DNA from: Thermoplasmata archaeon
GTDB lineage: Archaea > Thermoplasmatota > Thermoplasmata > Thermoplasmatales > Thermoplasmataceae
NCBI GenBank assembly: GCA_021847855.1
Contig: JAJZOT010000034.1
Coordinates: forward strand, 1-9,902
Length of the DNA: 9,902 nucleotides
Direction: 5' to 3'
The notes beneath the pieces are model-generated. The model was not told the origin of the DNA, did not search any database, and saw nothing but the letters and a program-made list of their open reading frames with translations. Below are positions 1 through 4,277 of this stretch, in pieces. The stretch's first letter is position 1, and every line of letters begins with the position of its first letter. Made by a program: the position numbers and the translations under genes.

Positions 1-76
1 CCAAGAGGACAAGAAGGAACAAACCTACCAGTACACCTGCACCTATACTTCCATACATCAGGCGATCAGAGTCCAT
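1..76 (-). CDS. N-terminus of a membrane-anchored protein, cut by the window edge
   Basis: Reading leftward from the ATG at 76-74, the frame stays open to the window edge and gives 25 residues. After MDSDRLMYG comes an uninterrupted hydrophobic run (SIGAGVLVGLFLLVLL), which looks like a signal anchor or first membrane helix. A TATA-like box A on the minus strand lies about 26-30 bases upstream (101-110), which fits a leaderless start at this ATG. The frame is also open upstream of the ATG, so the promoter is the main reason for choosing this start. The gene is divergent from pheA. Too little is present to assign a family or function. Confidence 0.5.
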   Translation of the reverse strand, partial: MDSDRLMYGSIGAGVLVGLFLLVLL

Positions 77-86
77 GTTAGGATCA

Positions 87-100
87 CTACTAATTAGTAG
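87..100. promoter_or_regulatory. Perfect 14-base palindrome, candidate operator
   Basis: CTACTAATTAGTAG is identical to its reverse complement. It directly abuts the box A at 101-110 and lies between it and the start codon at 76. A dimeric repressor bound here would cover the transcription start region of the leftmost gene. No regulator gene is seen beside it, so the role is inferred from symmetry and position. Confidence 0.4.
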
Positions 101-110
101 GTTATTAAAA
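101..110 (-). promoter_or_regulatory. Box A (TATA) of the leftmost gene
   Basis: Read on the minus strand this is TTTTAATAAC, an AT-rich box A-like element centred about 29 bases before the ATG at 76. That is normal archaeal TATA spacing for a leaderless transcript. The call rests on spacing and composition only. Confidence 0.45.
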
Positions 111-244
111 CTTTCGCACCTGACATGATTCGAAAAAATATCTTAACTTCAGTCAAATAACGCCGTTTAAAGCCCGATAATGGCTAAAAAACGATACTTC
201 ACCCTCAGACGAGCGAAATTTAATTTGTCGAAGCCCGGAATTAA

Positions 245-257
245 GAAAATAATATTA
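245..257 (+). promoter_or_regulatory. Probable box A of pheA
   Basis: GAAAATAATATTA is the best TATA-like stretch upstream of the pheA ATG at 290. Transcription would then begin near 275-282 and leave a leader of roughly ten bases. A second AT-rich stretch lies at 216-226, so the choice is not certain. Confidence 0.3.
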
Positions 258-289
258 CGCTCATGGACTATCAAGTTCTGAAGAAATAG

Positions 290-1105
290 ATGTCTGAATC
301 CAGAATCGGATACCTTGGAACGCCGGGAACATACAGTGAAGCTGCTGCGAGGAAGATGCATTCCGGAAAATTTGTTGGATTCAGGACCATACCAGACTTA
401 TTTAACGCTGTTATTGCCGGAACCGTTGATATTTCTGTGGTGCCCATAGAGAATTCGGTGGAAGGGTCTGTGGGGATAACAAGTGATCTTCTCTTCAGAA
501 ATGACGTTTACATAATTGGTGAAACTTATCTGAAAATTTCCCACTGCCTGATTTCATCCGATGATATGACTACTGACAAGGTAAAGATAATATTATCACA
601 TCCCCAGGCCCTTGGACAATGCTCGCGCTTTATATCTAAAGGGAATTATGAAGTGATACCGTTCCCGGATACCGTGGCAGCTGTTGTCGGAGTAAAGGAT
701 CGAATCTATCAGAATGCAGCTGCCATAGCAAGTGAAACGGCTGCTCAAATACACGGTATGAAAATTCTTGAACGTAACATCGGAGATTTTGATGAAAACT
801 ATACGCGCTTTGTTTCCCTGTCAAATAAAGAGGACACGTCCGGTAAAGTTCTGAGGAGCAAAACCTCCATCGTAGTGTCCGTGGACAACAAGCCCGGATC
901 CCTACTCAAAGCTCTCGAGGTTTTCTATAAATATGGAATAAACATTTCAAAAATTGAGTCTAGGCCGGTAAGATTTACTCCCTGGAATTACATTTTCTTT
1001 CTCGACTTCGGCACAATTGAAGACCAGGATGCTGCAATGGACGAACTCAGGAAAAAAGTCTTGTCATACAAATTGCTTGGAAAATATCCCTCCACTCAGC
1101 CTTAA
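290..1105 (+). CDS. pheA: Prephenate dehydratase with C-terminal ACT domain
   Basis: This cytoplasmic enzyme converts prephenate to phenylpyruvate, the committed step toward phenylalanine. The 271-residue product has the full monofunctional layout. The catalytic periplasmic-binding-like fold (about 1-180) shows GTPGTYSE (10-17), PIENSVEGSV (52-61), SHPQALGQC (103-111), AAAIAS (143-148) and the active-site NYTRF (170-174, Thr172). The ACT regulatory domain (about 190-271) shows GSLLKALEVF (203-212) and ESRPVR (223-228), the motifs tied to phenylalanine feedback inhibition in this family. There is no fused chorismate mutase. Both neighbours are unrelated, so the gene is probably monocistronic. 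An in-frame eight-codon ORF (263-289) abuts the ATG but is not needed to explain expression. Confidence 0.96.
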   Translation: MSESRIGYLGTPGTYSEAAARKMHSGKFVGFRTIPDLFNAVIAGTVDISVVPIENSVEGSVGITSDLLFRNDVYIIGETYLKISHCLISSDDMTTDKVKIILSHPQALGQCSRFISKGNYEVIPFPDTVAAVVGVKDRIYQNAAAIASETAAQIHGMKILERNIGDFDENYTRFVSLSNKEDTSGKVLRSKTSIVVSVDNKPGSLLKALEVFYKYGINISKIESRPVRFTPWNYIFFLDFGTIEDQDAAMDELRKKVLSYKLLGKYPSTQP

Positions 1106-1557
1106 ATTAACACGGAGGAATATTTCTGACTTCTTACGAGATCAGGCAATTTCTTATCTGTATTGATGACAAATTATGCATTATTGAATGGAATATGCAC
1201 AAATAGGGGATTAGATTGCACCGAGCCATGCAAAAAAATAAAAAAATTGGAGCTTTGAGGGAGAGACGATCCTTCTCTCTGATAATCTCATAAGCTTCAG
1301 GGATGCTGAAATCACGCAATGAGCTCATTGTAATACACATGAAATACGCATGAATAAAGGTTTCGCCATTGATAATGGTAATTTTAACCTGAAAAATACG
1401 GGTCTGAATATGCATCCAATTTGGAGAGGTTACAAGATTGACCTAGGTTTTTAGAAAAAGTCTGAATGTATTACAAATGCTTCAATTTGCCGTATTACAG
1501 TTCGACATGTAGTTCAATATGTGTTTTTTTATTAAATCCCGACAGGTACATTTAGAT
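1106..1557. other. 452-base gap between pheA and vapC, no secure gene
   Basis: No convincing gene is seen. A 93-codon minus-strand frame (1134-1415) exists, but I recognise no family in it, it has no box A at the right distance, and it ends in a cysteine-rich, low-plausibility tail. It could be decayed coding DNA. A T-run at 1524-1530 may help terminate plus-strand transcripts. A tRNA-3'-end-like sequence at 1534-1550 is listed separately. Confidence 0.4.
1534..1550 (+). repeat. tRNA-3'-end-like sequence, inverted relative to tRNA-Ala
   Basis: AAATCCCGACAGGTACA matches the 3' end of the window's own tRNA-Ala (AAATCCCGACCGGTCCA) at 15 of 17 bases, counting the discriminator A. The tRNA reads on the minus strand and this copy on the plus strand. 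It lies eight bases beyond the end of vapC. It could be an old attachment-site scar, a piece of another tRNA, or chance. With two mismatches this is suggestive only. Confidence 0.3.
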
Positions 1558-1935
1558 CTATTTGAAGAGCTTGAGGCCTTTGTCCGTAAAAACTTCAAAA
1601 TGTTCATCCGAAGTATAAAGTGAGCATCCATTGTTTATAGCTATTGACGCTACAATCGCGTCCATTCTTGGAACTGATTTTCCTTTTCTTTCAGCACTTA
1701 ATTCCAACATAGCGGATAGTTCACTGTCATTTTTGCCGTATCCCAGTGTTGGTAGTTGTAAGACTAAGCGTGAATCTTTTGAGTATTTTTCTATTCCGTA
1801 AAGAACTTCGTGCATGTTCACTGAGCTGGTACAGTACTCTTCTCCGCTTTCGATGATTTTAAGCATGAGTGTTTCTCCCTTTTGGGAGTTCTTGTCCAGC
1901 ACTTCGATGATAACATCCGTGTCCAGAAGAATCAA
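1558..1935 (-). CDS. vapC: VapC-type PIN-domain toxin (ribonuclease)
   Basis: The PIN fold has all four acidic positions expected for Mg-dependent RNase activity. Numbered from the chosen start, they are Asp5 (ILLDTDVIIE), Glu43 (MHEVLYG), Asp92 (RMDAIVAS) and Asp110 (TSDEHFE). VapC toxins cleave RNA, often tRNA, and are held inactive by VapB. I prefer the TTG at 1935: it overlaps the vapB stop as TTGA, a GGGAG ribosome-binding sequence ends eight bases before it, and the protein then begins MILLDTD like many VapCs. A GTG at 1950 would add five residues and overlap vapB by 19 bases. At 125 residues the length is normal, so the toxin looks intact. Confidence 0.9.
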   Translation of the reverse strand: MILLDTDVIIEVLDKNSQKGETLMLKIIESGEEYCTSSVNMHEVLYGIEKYSKDSRLVLQLPTLGYGKNDSELSAMLELSAERKGKSVPRMDAIVASIAINNGCSLYTSDEHFEVFTDKGLKLFK

Positions 1936-2144
1936 TTTCTCTTCTCCCACCGTTTCTTCTTGATCTCACCAAGAAGTTTCTCCTTATCTTCAAACTCCAC
2001 GCTTCCTCTCAGAGCCAAAAGTAGATCTTTCTTGCTCTGTGATTTGATCAGTCTATCCAGAAGCTCACTGAAACTTTCATTCTCTTTCTTGAATCCCATT
2101 AATTCATCATATACTGATTTCTTAATGGTAATGGTTTTGGGCAT
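1932..2144 (-). CDS. vapB: VapB-type antitoxin (DUF217-like)
   Basis: This 70-residue protein begins PKTITIKKSVYDEL and continues with ESFSELLDRLI, the pattern of the small archaeal VapB antitoxins of the DUF217 group. These have an N-terminal DNA-binding strand-helix unit and a C-terminal tail that wraps the toxin. The tail here (about 42-70) is strongly charged, with many Lys and Glu. The gene precedes vapC and overlaps it by a few bases, the usual antitoxin-first order that allows translational coupling. The ATG at 2144 has a box A-like element 26 bases upstream, so the transcript is probably leaderless. Autoregulation by VapB or the VapBC complex is expected from the family. Confidence 0.85.
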   Translation of the reverse strand: MPKTITIKKSVYDELMGFKKENESFSELLDRLIKSQSKKDLLLALRGSVEFEDKEKLLGEIKKKRWEKRN

Positions 2145-2175
2145 AACATATGTTTATGTTTAAACTTTATTTAAT
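2145..2175 (-). promoter_or_regulatory. vapBC promoter with candidate operator
   Basis: On the minus strand, ATTAAATAAAG (2165-2175) is a box A centred about 26 bases before the vapB ATG. Between it and the ATG lies the perfect palindrome AACATATGTT (2145-2154), followed by TATGTT (2155-2160), which is the inverse of AACATA. This places symmetric operator-like sequence over the transcription start, as expected for a self-repressing toxin-antitoxin promoter. Confidence 0.45.
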
Positions 2176-2583
2176 TTTTAGGCACCAGTCTTTACAATTG
2201 TTCTATTACTTATTATCAAAGGTATTCTCTTAAAATAATAAACAAACCCGAGTGGCCCCTTCTAACGGAATTATGCTTTGGTTCATTGTAGGTACCAAGA
2301 TTTAACCATCACAAAGCCTCAATTACCTGTAAGTATTCTTTCTATGCCCCAGAGATCTAACAATAATGACTCTAACTTTTTAGATCCTTTTGATCACTAC
2401 ATCCATGATTTCCTTCAGATATGGCACTGATGAGGCTTGTGATGCCAATAATGTCAGACATAAGTGAGAAATGGGTAACCGGAAGAAAATATATATCACC
2501 ATGGAAATCAAATAGAGGTTGAACAGATATTTTCTGAATTGCAGCAGTTCCAGTACACTATTAAAAACAATAGCTGTGATCAT
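2176..2583. other. Gap between vapB and the next gene, no secure gene
   Basis: About 400 bases without a supportable gene. A 67-codon minus-strand frame (2380-2583) encodes a partly hydrophobic peptide. Its start abuts the box A of the divergent gene and it has no promoter of its own that I can see, so I leave it out. I see no tRNA, hairpin cluster or tandem repeat here. Confidence 0.4.
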
Positions 2584-2593
2584 TATAAAAACC
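2584..2593 (+). promoter_or_regulatory. Box A of the 2616 gene
   Basis: TATAAAAACC is a good archaeal box A. A start site about 26 bases downstream falls near 2612, just before the ATG at 2616. This argues for the ATG and against an in-frame TTG at 2607. Confidence 0.55.
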
Positions 2594-2615
2594 TTATATC
2601 AGTAAATTGCAATGC

Positions 2616-3146
2616 ATGATTATGGTTGCAGAAGATAAGCTAAAGTCCGCCATAGAGAATTCCAGGAAAGTTTCAGAGGACGGCTTACTCGTTATTTATG
2701 ATCTGACAAGTGACATTGATTTTTCAAATCCAAAAAATGTGGCAAGAGCATTGTCCGAGGTATTCTTCGAAAAAGATGCATTGAACTGGTTCAAAGTTAA
2801 TGACGACCAGGTAGATTTTGAACCCACATACAAAGTTCGCGTAGTTCTGGCGGAGGAACACAACCGGCAGCTTGAAAACACCGTGGATGACTTCCTCAAG
2901 GATCTGCAGAAAGAGGATATTTCCAAGGTCTACTCCAAGCAGATCAAGGATGGTGCAAGCCATGCCTCACACATTCAGTCAGCAATGGCCATCGGTGCGA
3001 TCACATCAGCCCTATTTCGGCACTCAGAGAAAAAAGTCTATGCGGACTCAATTAGGGATGATCTCTTTGTTGATCTTCTTGAAAAGCTCGAAATCAGGTC
3101 ACTTAATGGCAAGGATCTTATGGACTGGAAGAACCTCCCACTTTGA
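2616..3146 (+). CDS. Hypothetical soluble protein, 176 residues
   Basis: I do not recognise a family. The product is acidic to neutral and has no cysteine, no signal peptide and no membrane segment. A first half of mixed strand-like and helical character (DGLLVIYDLTSDIDF, YKVRVVLAEEH) leads into a charged probable helix (about 86-115). Next comes an alanine-rich amphipathic helix (ASHASHIQSAMAIGAITSALF, about 119-139, shown here as two overlapping pieces of one run), then a C-terminal part ending DWKNLPL. The start at ATG 2616 follows from the box A at 2584; ATG 2622 is the alternative. Codon use and the long clean frame support a real gene. It stands alone between vapBC and transposase debris, so it may be accessory cargo, but nothing in the sequence gives a function. 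Confidence 0.7.
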   Translation: MIMVAEDKLKSAIENSRKVSEDGLLVIYDLTSDIDFSNPKNVARALSEVFFEKDALNWFKVNDDQVDFEPTYKVRVVLAEEHNRQLENTVDDFLKDLQKEDISKVYSKQIKDGASHASHIQSAMAIGAITSALFRHSEKKVYADSIRDDLFVDLLEKLEIRSLNGKDLMDWKNLPL

Positions 3147-3220
3147 CCAAATTCAAAAAAGGTAAATTTAACAATCCCAACCTTCTAATGATCTTGTTTC
3201 TTAGCGCTTATTATTTTTGA
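3147..3220. other. Short gap before the transposase remnant
   Basis: AT-rich sequence with no gene, no clear terminator and no inverted repeat that would mark an insertion-sequence end. Confidence 0.4.
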
Positions 3221-3454
3221 TGCCACAGAGAACTTGGAAAAAATCCACCTCTCATTTATATCACGGAGCAGGAAAATATCTTATGGACCGGCCGGGATTT
3301 GCTCAATGTTTTTGCGAATACTCTTCAAAAGACGCTAGCTGGAATAAAAACCGTTGCAACCGATATGTCAATTGAAGCTTTAAACGGATATTGTCCTCCA
3401 GAACATCCAATTGATAAGAGCAGTTCCCGCACATCCCTATTTTTAAACCTTTGA
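3221..3454 (+). pseudogene. Remnant of an ISL3-like transposase
   Basis: A 77-codon open frame with no plausible start contains YITEQENILWTGRDLL, then FANTLQ, then GIKTVATDMS. In ISL3-family DDE transposases a strand ending in 'vLWvG.GR' precedes a helix and then 'IkaVAmDMs', whose Asp is a catalytic residue. The order and spacing agree, with a few residues missing after GR. The frame ends in a stop soon after PPEHPID, where the family normally continues through a conserved Asp-Phe-His region. Neither the N-terminal zinc-binding part nor the last catalytic Glu is present. It is a dead fragment of about 70 residues. The family call is from motif memory, so moderate only. Confidence 0.45.
3283..3301 (-). 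repeat. Near copy of the tRNA-Ala 3' end, possible attachment-site scar
   Basis: ATGGACCGGCCGGGATTTG matches 4084-4102 at 18 of 19 bases. The match covers the discriminator base, the whole 3' acceptor strand and the 3' side of the T-arm of the tRNA-Ala gene. The copy is in the same orientation, 801 bases downstream of the tRNA 3' end, exactly where integration into a tRNA 3' end leaves a second att copy. The sequence also reads in frame as LWTGRDL within the transposase-like remnant, where such residues are expected, so coincidence is a serious alternative. Confidence 0.4.
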
Positions 3455-3488
3455 AGATTTTCTGGGCAAATTAAAGAGGCACAAATGT

Positions 3489-3528
3489 TATATATCTTTT
3501 ATACATTTATTATACAGAGAATATACAT
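3489..3528 (+). promoter_or_regulatory. relBE promoter with four heptad repeats at 11-base steps
   Basis: TATATAT (3489), TATACAT (3500), TATACAG (3511) and TATACAT (3522) are spaced exactly 11 bases apart, with four-base spacers. The second copy coincides with the box A (CTTTTATACAT, about 27 bases before the ATG) and the last overlaps the ATG at 3527. One repeat per helical turn puts all copies on one face of the DNA. Ribbon-helix-helix repressors are known to bind tandem short repeats cooperatively, and the first gene encodes such a protein, so this is probably its autoregulatory operator. Confidence 0.6.
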
Positions 3529-3769
3529 GGATTACACCACTATACAAATCAGTCGAACTACCAGAGAGAAACTGAATGGTCTTAGGGCATACAAGAGAAT
3601 GACTTATGATGAATTGCTAAATGCACTTATGTCACTAATTCCCGAAGGAGATGAAGAGGGAACGTTTAGTGAAGACTTTAGGGCCTCTCTTTTGAGGAGC
3701 CTTCTTGATGTCAAAGAGGGTAAGACACACTCCACTGAAGAAGTGAAGAAACAACTGGGAATTCAGTGA
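3527..3769 (+). CDS. Ribbon-helix-helix antitoxin of a RelBE-type pair
   Basis: The 80-residue product opens with DYTTIQISRTTREKLNGL and then MTYDELLNALMSLI. This is a strand followed by two helices, typical of ribbon-helix-helix DNA-binding antitoxins. The acidic linker (EGDEEGTFSED) and a C-terminal helix and tail (STEEVKKQLGIQ) would contact the toxin. The frame is open back to an ATG at 3485, but the box A near 3500 lies inside that extension, so the leaderless ATG at 3527 is the likely start. The stop overlaps the toxin start by four bases (GTGA), giving translational coupling. Autoregulation through the repeats at 3489-3528 is inferred. The family name (RelB-like versus VapB-like) is uncertain; the antitoxin role rests mainly on the partner. 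Confidence 0.8.
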   Translation: MDYTTIQISRTTREKLNGLRAYKRMTYDELLNALMSLIPEGDEEGTFSEDFRASLLRSLLDVKEGKTHSTEEVKKQLGIQ

Positions 3770-4020
3770 CAGATTATACTGTAGAATATTCGGAGGAGTC
3801 TTTTTTTCAACTTAGAGGTTTGAACACTCCTGTAGCTAAAAGGATTATACAGAAAATAGAAAGTACCAAGAGTGATCCGCACAGATTTTTCGTGAGACTT
3901 GTCGGTAGAACGGAATACAAGCTTAGGATCGGAGATTACAGAGTGATTGCGGATATTGTGGAAAATAGAAAAGTAATTATCATCAGGTCACTGGGGCATC
4001 GAAAGAGCATTTACAAATGA
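3766..4020 (+). CDS. relE: RelE/ParE-superfamily toxin
   Basis: This compact basic protein of 84 residues has the RelE-fold signature: an N-terminal strand (YTVEYSEES), a helical hairpin with AKRIIQKIE, then YKLRIGDYRVIADI, VIIIRSLGHRKSIY and a C-terminal basic end. The GDYRVI core and the closing GHR..IY are the most conserved elements of archaeal and bacterial RelE toxins. RelE proteins cut mRNA in the ribosomal A site, while ParE proteins of the same fold act on gyrase. The preserved basic residues (Lys/Arg in KLR, YR, HRK) favour an RNase, by inference. The start is GTG at 3766, overlapping the antitoxin stop. No truncation is seen, so the pair looks intact. Confidence 0.88.
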   Translation: MTDYTVEYSEESFFQLRGLNTPVAKRIIQKIESTKSDPHRFFVRLVGRTEYKLRIGDYRVIADIVENRKVIIIRSLGHRKSIYK

Positions 4021-4061
4021 TTTCAACTGCACTATAAGTTCAAGTGATTATCTGGGCATAG

Positions 4062-4073
4062 AATAATAAAAAC
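4062..4073 (-). terminator. T-rich terminator of tRNA-Ala
   Basis: On the minus strand GTTTTTATTATT lies 12-23 bases beyond the tRNA 3' end. Archaeal transcripts commonly stop at such T-runs without a hairpin. It would fall inside any element joined at the tRNA 3' end. Confidence 0.4.
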
Positions 4074-4084
4074 AAGTCATAGAA

Positions 4085-4156
4085 TGGACCGGTCGGGATT
4101 TGAACCCGAGGCCTCCTGCTTGCGAAGCAGGCGATCTACCGCTGATCTACCGGCCC
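4085..4156 (-). tRNA. tRNA-Ala, anticodon CGC
   Basis: The 72-base gene folds as a full cloverleaf. The acceptor pairs GGGCCGG with CCGGTCC; the D stem is GATC/GATC; the anticodon stem is CCTGC/GCAGG with loop TTCGCAA; the variable loop is AGGCC; and the T stem is TCGGG/CCCGA with loop TTCAAAT. The anticodon CGC reads GCG (Ala). G3 pairs with U70, the defining recognition element for alanyl-tRNA synthetase, and the discriminator is A. CCA is not encoded, and no intron is seen. The gene is free-standing, has its own box A, and is intact despite the possible attachment site at its 3' end. Confidence 0.97.
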
Positions 4157-4180
4157 AGTTTTATCTGAATGTTTGCAGTC

Positions 4181-4190
4181 GATAAAAAAT
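4181..4190 (-). promoter_or_regulatory. Box A of tRNA-Ala
   Basis: On the minus strand this reads ATTTTTTATC, centred about 29 bases before the tRNA 5' end at 4156. This is the expected place for the TATA box of an archaeal tRNA gene. Confidence 0.5.
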
Positions 4191-4250
4191 ATGCTGTCCT
4201 TCATCATTTTGAATATCATTCACTCATCCCACTCACCAGAAACCTTCAGT

Positions 4251-4259
4251 TTTAATATT
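4251..4259 (+). promoter_or_regulatory. Box A of the helicase gene
   Basis: TTTAATATT is centred about 23 bases before the GTG at 4278, which supports a leaderless transcript starting at or beside that GTG. Confidence 0.45.
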
Positions 4260-4277
4260 CAATACGCATTTTAGCCA

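Noticed and set aside
263..289. Eight-codon ORF (MDYQVLKK) ending directly before the pheA ATG, as a possible leader peptide
   Set aside because: It has no phenylalanine codons and no attenuator-like hairpin, and leader-peptide attenuation is not established in archaea. The probable transcript start also lies inside or after it.
1134..1415. 93-codon minus-strand ORF in the pheA-vapC gap
   Set aside because: No recognisable family, no box A at the right distance, implausible cysteine- and methionine-rich tail. It may be decayed coding DNA but cannot be supported as a gene.
2380..2583. 67-codon minus-strand ORF with a hydrophobic middle
   Set aside because: Its start abuts the box A of the divergent gene, no promoter of its own is visible, and the composition is typical of AT-rich non-coding sequence.
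2607..2615. TTG start three codons upstream of the 176-residue protein
   Set aside because: The box A at 2584-2593 puts the transcript start after or at this codon; ATG 2616 is the better start.
3485..3526. Upstream ATG adding 14 residues to the antitoxin
   Set aside because: The extension contains the box A and operator repeats, so it would not be transcribed in frame from this promoter.
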